A DNA stretch of 64,000 bases. It comes from CAMDKS01 sp964402975 (GTDB lineage Bacteria; Bdellovibrionota_B; Oligoflexia; Oligoflexales; RGVZ01). This document shows positions 43,708-52,784 of this stretch, one piece after another. The notes beneath the pieces are model-generated. The model did not search any database. It was not told the DNA's origin and saw nothing but the letters and a program-made list of their open reading frames with translations. The position numbers were made by a program, and so were the translations under genes. The DNA is taken from contig CAYOEM010000003.1 of NCBI GenBank assembly GCA_964402975.1, positions 1 to 64,000 of the forward strand. The letters run 5' to 3'. The stretch's first letter is position 1. Every line of letters starts with the position of its first letter.

Positions 43708-45036
43708 TCAAAGTAGCGCAGCCGCCAGTGTTGCAAGCTCGCTACGTTCTCCACGATTAAATGTAATATGGGCTGCGATCCGCTCTGATTTGAACTTCTC
43801 AATCACATAGGTCAATCCATTATTCTCACTGTCAATGTAAGGGTTATCGATTTGATAAGGGTCACCTGTCAGGACGATCTTCGTTCCCTCACCGGCACGA
43901 GTCAGGATTGTCTTAATCTCGTGAGGCGTCAAATTCTGAGCCTCGTCCACAACAAAGAACTGATTGGGCAATGATCGACCGCGGATGTAGGTGAGAGGTT
44001 CAACTGCCAGCATTCCTTGATTAATCAATTCTTGATAACTCTTGCTGAACCGCTTTGTGCGACCCTGCTGACCGCCGCTCAGTAATAGCTCGAGATTGTC
44101 AAAAATTGGCTGCATCCATGGATTAAGTTTTTCATCCAAATCACCAGGTAAAAATCCAATGTCTTTACCTAGCGGGAATATGGGCCGGGCTACTAGAAGT
44201 TTGTGATACTCGTCGTCATCTGTAGTCTTGGATAGCCCGGCGGCAATAGCCATCAGGGTTTTACCAGTTCCAGCGCCACCGCTTAACGTCACGAGTTTGA
44301 TGTTGTCATCCAGTAGTGCTTCTAGAGCAAATGTTTGCTCAATATTTCGCGGATAGATTCCCCATACGCCCTCACTGTGAGGATCAAGCATTCTGAGAAT
44401 ACGATCTTGTCCGTCAAACATACCGTAGACGAACTGATTTGAATCAGCTTCATCTTCAAGAATGACAAACTGGTTTGGGAATAAACCTTTATCTTCGAGG
44501 CGTAACTCTCGTCGCGAGTAGAAATCATTAATTACATCCGCCGAGACGCGCATGGTCGTAATGCCTTTATAAAGGTGACTGATATCGACCTTGTCGGCTT
44601 CAAAATCTTCGGCGGCGATATTGAGGGCGTCGGCTTTGATCCTCAGGTTGGAGTCTTTAGTGATGATGACCACTTTTCGAGACGATCCGTGCTGCTTTTG
44701 AAGCGTTAGTGCTACGGCTAGGATCTGGTTGTCCGTGTTTTTTGCAAGCTGACCAACAATCTCGTAGTCAGCGCCGAGATTGACGAACAAGCGACCACTG
44801 TCATCGCGGCCGTCAAACAGGGGTATCCCTGCAGACAGGGTTCCTCGCTCCCGAAGCCTATCCAGGATGCGACTGACTTCGCGAGCGTTTCTGCCGGTCT
44901 CGCTAAGATCTTTTTTGAAGGTGTCTACTTCTTCGATAACGGAGATGGGGATGACGACATCGTTGTCGTCGAACTTGAATATACTGGCTGGGTTATTCAA
45001 GAGGATGTTGGTATCGATTACGAATGTCTTTTTCAT
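43708..45036 (-). CDS. PIN-PhoH fusion ATPase/ribonuclease (PhoH2-type)
   Basis: A 442-residue protein combining an N-terminal PIN nuclease domain and a C-terminal PhoH ATPase. PIN acids are visible at D8 (F-V-I-D-T-N), E36/E37, D102 (N-T-D-N-Q) and D128 (K-D-S-N-L). The PhoH part has Walker A G-G-A-G-T-G-K-T at 253-260 and Walker B F-F-V-V-D-E-A-Q-N. PhoH2 proteins are RNA helicase-nucleases. I chose ATG 45036 because M-K-K-T-F-V-I-D-T is the family start; an in-frame ATG at 45075 has no ribosome site. It stands alone without an antitoxin-like partner and is divergent from prkA. Confidence 0.88.
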   Translation of the reverse strand: MKKTFVIDTNILLNNPASIFKFDDNDVVIPISVIEEVDTFKKDLSETGRNAREVSRILDRLRERGTLSAGIPLFDGRDDSGRLFVNLGADYEIVGQLAKNTDNQILAVALTLQKQHGSSRKVVIITKDSNLRIKADALNIAAEDFEADKVDISHLYKGITTMRVSADVINDFYSRRELRLEDKGLFPNQFVILEDEADSNQFVYGMFDGQDRILRMLDPHSEGVWGIYPRNIEQTFALEALLDDNIKLVTLSGGAGTGKTLMAIAAGLSKTTDDDEYHKLLVARPIFPLGKDIGFLPGDLDEKLNPWMQPIFDNLELLLSGGQQGRTKRFSKSYQELINQGMLAVEPLTYIRGRSLPNQFFVVDEAQNLTPHEIKTILTRAGEGTKIVLTGDPYQIDNPYIDSENNGLTYVIEKFKSERIAAHITFNRGERSELATLAAALL

Positions 45037-45281
45037 TCCGTCACAAGTTCCTTTTGCAAAACAATTAAAACTCATAATGTTTTTCAGCTATTCCAACAGT
45101 TTAGCATGCGTATCCTTTGAGTGGCAAATATTTGGGGGCGTGGACCTTGTAGGCCATGCGCCCCAAAAAGATGCCCCTAGCCGTCACTGCAGGTACAATG
45201 GACTGTAGGTATAAACACGCTTAATGGCTATGAAAATGACCTTAGGCCATAGCATTCAAGCTTCACCGGGAAAATCGGCGC

Positions 45282-47564
45282 ATGGCTGCGAATCAACAAA
45301 CGATAAAAGATGTGTCGACGGAAGTTCGGCGCCTGTTTAAGCAGCGTCAGAGCATTCTATCCTTTGATCAATTTTTAGACATCGTGAAAGACAACCCTCG
45401 TAGTCTGATGCGCAACTCGGCGGAGTACTTGCGCGACTGTTTTCTCTATTTTGGAGAAACGAGCTCCCAGGAAGACCCGCATAGTAAGGCATCCACGAGA
45501 CGATTCAAATTGTTCGACATGGGAACCGACAAGGGAGTCCCAATTATTGGTTGTGAGCGAGCGCAGGAAGATATTTTCAGGGTGTTGCAGGCATTTGTGC
45601 GTCAAGGCGTAGCCAATAAAGTCATTTTTCTACATGGACCCAACGGGTCCGCGAAATCGTCCACTGTAGAGGCGATTTCGAATGGCATGCAAAAATACAG
45701 TGAGGTTGAAGAGGGAGCCGTATACCGATTTAACTGGATATTTCCGGTTGAAAAAGGTGCGACACCGCGAACGGTTTCTGGCGAATCTGGTCCTATAGGT
45801 TTTGCTGCTCGGTACGATGATGGGCGTGGCAAGGATGAAAGTTACGCCCTGCTTGAAGACAGCCAGATTTCCAGCAAGTTAATGAGTGAATTTAAAGAGA
45901 ATCCCCTTTATCTGATCCCCATGCCGTTTCGTGAACAAATACTGCGCGAATTCCTTGGAGCGAAAGAGGGGAGAAAATCAGAGGACGTTGAGCTTCCACC
46001 GCATATTTTACTGCCAGGCTTGAGTAAGAAAAATCAGCTTATATTTGAAAACCTGCTTGCGGCTTATGATGGCGAGATCGATAAGGTTTATCGTCATATT
46101 CAGGTCGAGCGTTTTTTCTATTCGCGTCAGTACAGAATAGGGATTTCTACAGTTGAACCGCAAATGTCCATGGATGCTCAAGAGAAACAACTAACCATGG
46201 ATCGAAACATAGCGAACTTGCCTGCGGTGCTTCACAACATCCGATTTACCGAGGCTATTGGCGAAATTGTAGAGGCGAATCGAGGTATTCTTGAGTTCAG
46301 TGATCTATTGAAGCGTCCGGTCGAGGCGTTTAAATACCTTTTGACCACAGTTGAGAGGGCGACACTTGGCTTACCGTCCGCAACGCAGAATCTGGATGTC
46401 GTGTTTTTTGCGACTGCCAATGAAAAGCACTTGGACGCATTTAAAACCCTTCCTGATTTTAGTTCGTTTAGGGGCCGTTTTGAGCTAGTGACCGTACCTT
46501 ATCTTCTCAAAGTGTCTGAGGAGACACAGATTTACAGGCGTGACGAACAAGCGATTTCAAAGTCCAAGAAAATCGCACCGCATACGATTGAAGTGCTTTG
46601 TGCCTGGGCGGTTTTGACCCGCTTAAAACATCCTGATTCTGACTTCTATGCGAGCGAACACCGTGGGATTGTGAATCGGCTTGATCCATTTGCCAAAGCG
46701 ATGCTTTATGACCGAAAGCCTCTGGGTGACGCTTTTGTGGCAGCGGATCAGATGATTCTTAAACAAATTCGCAGACAGATTATGGGTGAGACCGTAGGCA
46801 ACGTGATCTATGAGGGGCGATTTGGCGCCTCGCCTAGAGAGGTTAGAGCATTGCTCTACAGGGTAGCAGAGGAATCCACATCCGAAACAATCACTCCGAT
46901 GGCAGTGTTTGCTGAGCTGGAGCGACTTCTTAAAGATCGAAGTGTCTACGAGTTCCTTCAGTTTGAACCGCGGAATAAATATCATGACGTGGCGTTCTTT
47001 ATTCGTAATGTTCGAGATTGGTTCGCTGAGATCTTTGAAGAGGAGATTCTTGGCGCAATGCTGCTTGTTGAAGAGGGGCAATATGATCAGCTGCTTGGAC
47101 GTTATGTCGAACATGCGGTTGCATTTATAAAGAAGGAAAAAATATTCAACCGCAAGACTGAGGGATATGAGACTCCATCTGAAGTTTTGATGAATGACGT
47201 CGAGTCGATCTTGGGGGTTAGTGGTGGTGATCCCACTCGATTTAGAGAGAGCCTCCTTTCGCGAATCGCTAGCTATAAGCTTGATAACCCGAAAGCAAAA
47301 ATTGATTTCAGCATGATATTTTTTGACCACCTGCAGCGTTTAAAAGAACACTACTATGAGCAAAAGTCTAAGCTCATCGACGCCAACCTTAGGGCGGTTT
47401 TGGCTCTGGATACCGATCGACAAAGACAGCTGAGTGAAAAGCAAATCTCAGCCGCTAGATTAACTCTCAGTGAGCTTGAAAAACGGTACGGTTATGATGA
47501 AGTTTCTGCTAGGGAGTGTATTAAATTTTTGATGATGGCAAAGGAGAGGTCCGGTAAGGAGTAG
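45282..47564 (+). CDS. PrkA-family serine protein kinase (AAA type)
   Basis: A 760-residue protein of the PrkA/YeaG family: an N-terminal AAA domain with Walker A G-P-N-G-S-A-K-S at 119-126 and F-F-A-T-A-N-E-K-H-L further on, then the C-terminal PrkA domain with G-A-S-P-R-E-V-R near 505-512. PrkA kinases/proteases act in starvation and sporulation-type responses and usually lie beside yeaH and spoVR; neither is here. It is about 120 residues longer than the E. coli protein, mostly in the C-terminal region. It is convergent with the HD-domain gene, nine bases away. Confidence 0.85.
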   Translation: MAANQQTIKDVSTEVRRLFKQRQSILSFDQFLDIVKDNPRSLMRNSAEYLRDCFLYFGETSSQEDPHSKASTRRFKLFDMGTDKGVPIIGCERAQEDIFRVLQAFVRQGVANKVIFLHGPNGSAKSSTVEAISNGMQKYSEVEEGAVYRFNWIFPVEKGATPRTVSGESGPIGFAARYDDGRGKDESYALLEDSQISSKLMSEFKENPLYLIPMPFREQILREFLGAKEGRKSEDVELPPHILLPGLSKKNQLIFENLLAAYDGEIDKVYRHIQVERFFYSRQYRIGISTVEPQMSMDAQEKQLTMDRNIANLPAVLHNIRFTEAIGEIVEANRGILEFSDLLKRPVEAFKYLLTTVERATLGLPSATQNLDVVFFATANEKHLDAFKTLPDFSSFRGRFELVTVPYLLKVSEETQIYRRDEQAISKSKKIAPHTIEVLCAWAVLTRLKHPDSDFYASEHRGIVNRLDPFAKAMLYDRKPLGDAFVAADQMILKQIRRQIMGETVGNVIYEGRFGASPREVRALLYRVAEESTSETITPMAVFAELERLLKDRSVYEFLQFEPRNKYHDVAFFIRNVRDWFAEIFEEEILGAMLLVEEGQYDQLLGRYVEHAVAFIKKEKIFNRKTEGYETPSEVLMNDVESILGVSGGDPTRFRESLLSRIASYKLDNPKAKIDFSMIFFDHLQRLKEHYYEQKSKLIDANLRAVLALDTDRQRQLSEKQISAARLTLSELEKRYGYDEVSARECIKFLMMAKERSGKE

Positions 47565-47571
47565 CCGGACC
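47548..47571. repeat. hairpin at the convergent prkA/HD gene end
   Basis: GGTCCGG (47548-47554) pairs with CCGGACC (47565-47571) across the prkA stop codon. No T-tract follows; it may stabilise or terminate both convergent messages weakly. Confidence 0.35.
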
Positions 47572-47573
47572 GG

Positions 47574-49130
47574 TTAGTGGCTCCTGACGAGTTTTTGTAA
47601 TTCATCCCGAACGACATCCACAGTCGATTTTCCAGATTTGAAGTTTTTACGGTTTTCCACGTAGAGCCTCGTTATGTGGACCTGCGAGTTTTGATCAATA
47701 AGACTCATTTGGTCTTCAATGGGGATTACACGAGGGAACTGGAAGTCGTCTTTTTTGATCAAGCGTAGTTTGTTTGAACTTGGCTCGTCGCCGGTTCTGG
47801 GGCGGAAACGTGTGAGTGAGTTAGTGCTCGAGACCTTCTCGAATTTAATGCCAAGTCCAGCGATTACAGTGGCCGCCTCGTCGATGCTTTCCACCCCGCT
47901 TGAAGGACCCGCGTTTGAGGCTACTTCAAAAGCTCGTTTCCAAAGTCGCCGGTGGTACATTAAGTCCTGAAGTAGCTCGTTAAATTCCTGAAGCTCATTT
48001 TTATTTTTAAGACGAGCCTTCGCAGCGTCTTGTAATATGCTCGGCATGTTGTATTCGTCAATAGAGGCGTAGCTGTCAATATCCGTTGGCAGAGTCCAGC
48101 CAGGGAGCATGGTGGTCAGTTTCTTTATCATGGCTTCAGCCGCCACGGATGTTTTGTGAAAGTAAAGTTGCAGATACATGGAGTGACGGGCGCGTAAATA
48201 GTCCTCGAACGCTGCGAGTCCGGAAAACTGAATGGCTAAATGGAGGGATTGGCCCTTATCGTCCCAGTAAATGGCCAAAGAATTCAAGATGCGGCTTTCG
48301 TCAAATATTCCGTACACGACTCCACACTCTCGACTGTCCCGCAATAAATAGTCCATCCGGTCAACGTCGAACTCTCCTGAAACCAATTCGTGGCATAGTT
48401 GATGCATGCCGTACTTTAAAAGAGGGCTTTTCGGTGATGGTGGAATTTGCGGCGCGATGATTGAGGCGACATCTTGGGCGGTGACTTTGGGTGATCTTAG
48501 CTGGGGATTTTCACGGTAAATATCCGAGAGCACCCGGTCGATTGCGATGAGGGTGTAGAGTTCATGCCTGACTTGTGTTGTCGCCGGATCCTTGCCTTTT
48601 GCCTTAAGTTGGGCGCAGCGATCTGCGATGAATTTTGCGATGTAGTCAGGAAGTTTTTGACTTGCCTCGTTCATTTGCTGCCATGTTGGCATAAAGCCTT
48701 CGCCGCTGTGGGAAAACGGCGAATGCCCGAGATCGTGCATGAGGGCCGCGAGTCTCAGTGCCTGCAATGGGTACTCGTCCCCAAATATTTCATCGATCAT
48801 GCCGAAAGTCGGGCTGAGAAGGCCGTGTACCGCTTTCGATTTTCGTGGGGTCGTCTCAAGCTGAGCGAAATCACCATACTTTTGGGTTGAATTTCGCAGG
48901 GCCTTTTGGTTTTCATAAAGTTTGTTCCAGGCCACACCGGCTAAGTGCATGACGCCGAGGCTATGCTCAAAGCGGCTGTGACTGGCGCCAGGAAAGACGT
49001 ACTGGAGAAAAGCAAGCTGCTTGATCCGGCGCATGCGTTGAACAAGCGGATGCCCTATAACTAGGTCTTCAAAATGGGACACATTGATTGTGCCATGGAT
49101 GTTTTCGCGAATACGCCGGGTTATTTCCAT
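47574..49130 (-). CDS. HD-domain phosphohydrolase (dNTPase/SAMHD1-like)
   Basis: A 518-residue HD-superfamily protein of the YwfO/SAMHD1-like group. Residues 10-60 read I-H-G-T-I, then Q-R-M-R-R-I-K-Q-L and P-G-A-S-H-S-R-F-E-H-S-L-G-V, typical of deoxynucleotide triphosphohydrolases. The metal ligands are H56, H132-D133 (L-M-H-D-L-G-H-S) and D in F-D-V-D-R-M-D-Y. It is expected to hydrolyse dNTPs or related nucleotides; the true substrate is unknown. The C-terminal 150 residues are specific to this branch. It starts 34 bases after pyrD on the same strand, so the two probably share a transcript and a nucleotide theme. Confidence 0.85.
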   Translation of the reverse strand: MEITRRIRENIHGTINVSHFEDLVIGHPLVQRMRRIKQLAFLQYVFPGASHSRFEHSLGVMHLAGVAWNKLYENQKALRNSTQKYGDFAQLETTPRKSKAVHGLLSPTFGMIDEIFGDEYPLQALRLAALMHDLGHSPFSHSGEGFMPTWQQMNEASQKLPDYIAKFIADRCAQLKAKGKDPATTQVRHELYTLIAIDRVLSDIYRENPQLRSPKVTAQDVASIIAPQIPPSPKSPLLKYGMHQLCHELVSGEFDVDRMDYLLRDSRECGVVYGIFDESRILNSLAIYWDDKGQSLHLAIQFSGLAAFEDYLRARHSMYLQLYFHKTSVAAEAMIKKLTTMLPGWTLPTDIDSYASIDEYNMPSILQDAAKARLKNKNELQEFNELLQDLMYHRRLWKRAFEVASNAGPSSGVESIDEAATVIAGLGIKFEKVSSTNSLTRFRPRTGDEPSSNKLRLIKKDDFQFPRVIPIEDQMSLIDQNSQVHITRLYVENRKNFKSGKSTVDVVRDELQKLVRSH

Positions 49131-49164
49131 TCCTTTATAGCCTCACTTTAGCGTTTGGGACCAT

Positions 49165-50217
49165 TCAAAGATAGTAGGAGCCGATGGCTTCTTGGGCGGA
49201 ATTGAAGCCCCTTAGCTTCAGTTCTCCAGCCAGTTCTTCGCAAATATTACGGACAGCACCGGGGCCACGGTATACCAAGGCCGTGTAAATTTGTACAGCG
49301 CAAGCGCCTCGGGCTAGTTTGTGGAATGCATCCACGCCTGACAAGACTCCCCCGGAGGCAATGATGGGAAGGCTGCCCTTGGTGACCTCCCAGGCCCATT
49401 CGAGACACGAGTTTGACGGCGAGAGCAGTGGGTGGCCGCTTTGGCCTCCGGCCTGCGGCCATTCAACACGGTGCGTGTTGGATAGAATTGCGCCCTGAAA
49501 GCCTTCCGTCTTGACGCTGGTAATCAAGGTTTGAAATGTTTTTTTGTCCATATCGGGATCGAGCTTGATCCAGCACTTGGATAGGATGTGCTCACAAGCT
49601 CCGGCTAATTCGCGCAAAAATTCTGGAGATGCTAGATCACGCAGTCCTGGCGTGTTGGGAGAGGAGATATTGATTGTCAGCCAGTGGGACTTTTTCTCGA
49701 ACGCTCGCAAGCCTGTCACGAAGTCGTCGATAGACTTCGTGTTTGGTGTGTTTTTATTTTTCCCAATATTAATACCGATCGGCACACGCGACGAAGACCA
49801 GTTCAGAGATTCAAGCCTTCGTAAAACGGCTTGAGCGCCATCACTGTTAAAGCCCATGCGATTGATAATCGACATGGACTCCGGGTAGCGAAAGAGTCGT
49901 GGTTTTGGATTACCAGCTTGTGGTTGGGGCGTTACCGTGCCCAGCTCGAGAAATGAGAACCCCATTTTTTCAAAGGCCGCCGGGCAGCGGGCATTTTTGT
50001 CAAAACCCGCAGCCAATCCGATCGGGTGTTTGAGTCGGCCGACGCCCGGAAGGTCAACGTTGAGTGCAACCGGTAACGGTTTGAGTGCAGGTGGAGGCAA
50101 GAGATTTAAGGCGCCACGCTCAAGGACGAACATGGCGAGATCATGGGCTAGCTCTGCAGGTAGCAGGCGCAGCAAAGCCGTCAGGATCCTGCCAATATTG
50201 TCGAAGCTTGGTCCCAT
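49165..50217 (-). CDS. pyrD: quinone-dependent dihydroorotate dehydrogenase
   Basis: PyrD oxidises dihydroorotate to orotate in pyrimidine synthesis and passes electrons to membrane quinone via FMN. The class 2 pattern is clear: G-L-A-A-G-F-D-K-N, the T-V-T-P-x-P-Q-x-G-N-P-K-P-R-L-F-R block, I-N-R-M-G-F-N, I-G-I-N-I-G-K-N-K, and the catalytic Ser in N-I-S-S-P-N-T-P-G-L-R. An N-terminal helical segment that docks to the membrane precedes it. ATG 50217 gives 350 residues and the family N-terminus; a GTG at 50259 would add 14. It leads the HD-domain gene. Confidence 0.93.
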   Translation of the reverse strand: MGPSFDNIGRILTALLRLLPAELAHDLAMFVLERGALNLLPPPALKPLPVALNVDLPGVGRLKHPIGLAAGFDKNARCPAAFEKMGFSFLELGTVTPQPQAGNPKPRLFRYPESMSIINRMGFNSDGAQAVLRRLESLNWSSSRVPIGINIGKNKNTPNTKSIDDFVTGLRAFEKKSHWLTINISSPNTPGLRDLASPEFLRELAGACEHILSKCWIKLDPDMDKKTFQTLITSVKTEGFQGAILSNTHRVEWPQAGGQSGHPLLSPSNSCLEWAWEVTKGSLPIIASGGVLSGVDAFHKLARGACAVQIYTALVYRGPGAVRNICEELAGELKLRGFNSAQEAIGSYYL

Positions 50218-50422
50218 ATGCGTGGATACTTTCAGGTCCTGTCGGCGGCTTAGGTCCACCGGTTCGCCAATGATAGGAGCATTCTAACGGCCCATCCGCA
50301 AGGATGAAAGAGGTTTTGCCATGGGGTGAGCGTAAACTGGTCGCCGAAATAATAGATCTCAGGACCGATTTTATTCAAGATTCCAAGTCGCTCAAATGTG
50401 ATGGTTTGCCACCGTTTTGGTG

Positions 50423-50428
50423 TATAAT
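50423..50428 (+). promoter_or_regulatory. possible -10 element upstream of the SMC-like gene
   Basis: A consensus TATAAT lies 32 bases before the GTG at 50460. No convincing -35 lies 16-18 bases upstream, so only the -10 is supported. Confidence 0.35.
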
Positions 50429-50459
50429 TTAAGTCGTCAAGTCGAGAGGGGGCCCCGCA

Positions 50460-52784
50460 GTGTACATCACCGGTATTAGGTTCAGAAAACACGGTGTCAA
50501 AGCCGTTCGCGGTTGGCGACTCACGGCGGGCGTTGGAAAATTGAGGCCCGTCGTTGCTTTTTATGGTGACTCGCGTGAGCTTGATACTTTAGCAAGAGCC
50601 CTTGTTTTTGCGCTTGCTGGCAGGCGTCACGAGGACCTCGCGGAGGTTTGGCTTGATGCAGCCGACGATGCAGGTGATGTGTGGACTATTGAAAGGGGAA
50701 CAAAAGGGACCCTTTTCAGGAAAAATAATCGTTTGTTGTCAACGGAAGAGGCACAGGGGTCCATGTTGGCGTCTCTTTTGGATCTTGATGCCAGTTTGAG
50801 TCGCGCCGAAGTTTTAGTTGCCCCGGTCGAGCTTCGTCAGATTATCACCAGAGGCTCGGATGTAGCGGCGACCGTATGGGATCTAAACAGTCGAGATGCC
50901 CGGGGAGACGTGGCTGCGTTGGTCGCGGCCCGTGAGTTATCAGCTCGCTGCGCAGAACTGGTGGGGCAGGATGAGTTTGGAGACGAGAAGAAGCTTTCTA
51001 GAATCGCAGGTCCATCTGCGAGGCTTCTTGGAGCCATGGATGAGCTGAATCGGCAAGCAGAGCAACTTGGAACGCCTGGAGCCGATGAGCCCAAAATTGA
51101 GGCAGGGCTCGAGTTTATTCAATCTGAGATTGATGTTCTCAACCAAATTGACCAGCTGCTACGGCGTGTCAACGAGGGTGGAGAGACTTTTGGACGATTA
51201 GCTTCTTTATTAGAGTCATACGATTCGCGCCTCATTGAAATTGAAACAAAATGGTCCAAAGAGACATTAAGCGCCGTGGTCAAGCATGGTGAGGCATTCC
51301 GTTTGATCGATCTTTTGGTGCGGCTCAGGGCTTGCTCTAAATTTTCCGACAACATCAGTCGTATCAAGAAAGTTATAGATGAACAAATAAGACCAGTGAG
51401 CACTGACGGGGTAAGGGTTTGGAGTGATTATTTGACTGGTAGTCGATCCGACGGACAAGAGATCGAGAGCTGTCTTGCAAGTATGCTGCTGGGTGTTAAG
51501 CAAATGGCGCTCGAGGTCGATCGATATGTGTCACAAGCATCTGGAATCTCCCGTGGATCCTCCAAAGCTCAGACGGGCTGGTTTGAAAAGTTGAAGGCCG
51601 GCTCAACTCGATTGGTTGATGAGCGGTTTAAAGAGGCCTCCCCAGTTTTGCAGCAGCAACGAGAGTGGGTCGCGCGACTAGCGCGGGATGTAGATGCAGT
51701 AAAATTAGCCACTGAGTACGCGCTTCAAGCATCTCAGGGACTCACGGATAAGGTCAGTGCCGCAGGGGATAGGCTCCAAAAAGAAATATCTTCTTTGACC
51801 ACTCTTTCTGCAAGGGTGTTATCAGATCTTGAGGCCTTGAGGGCTGAATGGAACGGGGTAGCCAAGGAATTTGCCATCCCAGAAACAACCGGCGTTGAGC
51901 AGCTTGTTGGTTTGATACGAGATGCGGGTGAGTACCTGGTGATCAGGGATACGAGACAGGACCTGGCTATTCGCGTTGAAGACCGTCGAGCGGTCCAGGC
52001 GGCATTAGAATCAGCCGTCAGACAGTGGTGGGATATTATCGGCAGTCAGAAGTCCACGGATCTTTCGAATTTATCATTTCTTGTCGGTGAGGCTAAAGGT
52101 GCGCTTCGTTACAGGGAAGGCCGTCGTCAGCGTATTCAAAAAGGTCTTGAAGATGCAGCACGCCGCTATGGTGCTCGAGCAACCTCTGACTGGGTAGCCC
52201 TGAGGCGCCAGGAAATCCGAAAAGAGTGGGCCAAATTGTTTTCAGGCGTCGATCTCCCTAGCCTGGAGCTTGACGATAACAGAGCCAGGGACGTGGTCGA
52301 ACTTGCGCATCGCTGCGCTGCTCTGCTTGACGTTGCCAGGATAGAGGAGCAGGAAAGATTTTCGGCGGCCTCGTTATGGCCATCCAGGCTTGATTCGGCT
52401 GTATTAGTTTATCGCTGGTTAGACGAGCGAGTTCCACCGACTCAGAAGACAACCTTTGTTAAATCCCTAGGCTCGTTCACCGGGGATGGCAGTGTTCCGG
52501 TCGTACTGATGATGACGGATCCTGATATGGTCAAGAGTCTTGTTAACCTTGGGGCGGGGTCGGCAACGGTTATAGACATCGATGATCTTGCGGCCATTGA
52601 TGGCCCGAGACGAGAGGGTGCTATCGTAAAAGCCGAGCTGAGAAGCCGAAAGTCTCACCCCGTTAAACAGGATCAATCGGCGCAACCTAGTCAGTCCAAT
52701 CCCAACCAACAGTCGGCTCGAGGCGACCTTCTAACCCGCGCTGAGGCGGCGTTACGGGTGCTCAATCCAAAAGCCAGTCGTTAG
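50460..52784 (+). CDS. SMC/YhaN-like coiled-coil protein without a P-loop
   Basis: A 774-residue protein. Its first 100 residues resemble the head of YhaN/RecF/SMC-type ATPases (I-T-G-I-R-F-R-K-H-G-V, then V-V-A-F-Y-G, then A-L-V-F-A-L-A-G). Where these have G-x-x-x-x-G-K-S/T, this one has Y-G-D-S-R-E-L-D-T (35-43), so ATP binding of the usual type is excluded. Long helical segments follow (about 120-600). The C-terminus has V-P-V-V-L-M-M-T-D-P-D-M where a Walker B would lie, also altered, then a basic Gln/Ser-rich tail. The GTG follows GAGAGGGGG. I cannot assign a function. Confidence 0.65.
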   Translation: MYITGIRFRKHGVKAVRGWRLTAGVGKLRPVVAFYGDSRELDTLARALVFALAGRRHEDLAEVWLDAADDAGDVWTIERGTKGTLFRKNNRLLSTEEAQGSMLASLLDLDASLSRAEVLVAPVELRQIITRGSDVAATVWDLNSRDARGDVAALVAARELSARCAELVGQDEFGDEKKLSRIAGPSARLLGAMDELNRQAEQLGTPGADEPKIEAGLEFIQSEIDVLNQIDQLLRRVNEGGETFGRLASLLESYDSRLIEIETKWSKETLSAVVKHGEAFRLIDLLVRLRACSKFSDNISRIKKVIDEQIRPVSTDGVRVWSDYLTGSRSDGQEIESCLASMLLGVKQMALEVDRYVSQASGISRGSSKAQTGWFEKLKAGSTRLVDERFKEASPVLQQQREWVARLARDVDAVKLATEYALQASQGLTDKVSAAGDRLQKEISSLTTLSARVLSDLEALRAEWNGVAKEFAIPETTGVEQLVGLIRDAGEYLVIRDTRQDLAIRVEDRRAVQAALESAVRQWWDIIGSQKSTDLSNLSFLVGEAKGALRYREGRRQRIQKGLEDAARRYGARATSDWVALRRQEIRKEWAKLFSGVDLPSLELDDNRARDVVELAHRCAALLDVARIEEQERFSAASLWPSRLDSAVLVYRWLDERVPPTQKTTFVKSLGSFTGDGSVPVVLMMTDPDMVKSLVNLGAGSATVIDIDDLAAIDGPRREGAIVKAELRSRKSHPVKQDQSAQPSQSNPNQQSARGDLLTRAEAALRVLNPKASR

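Noticed and set aside
43472..43711. 79-residue minus-strand ORF between phoH and infC
   Set aside because: Irregular composition and no ribosome site. It lies in the infC leader and resembles no family.
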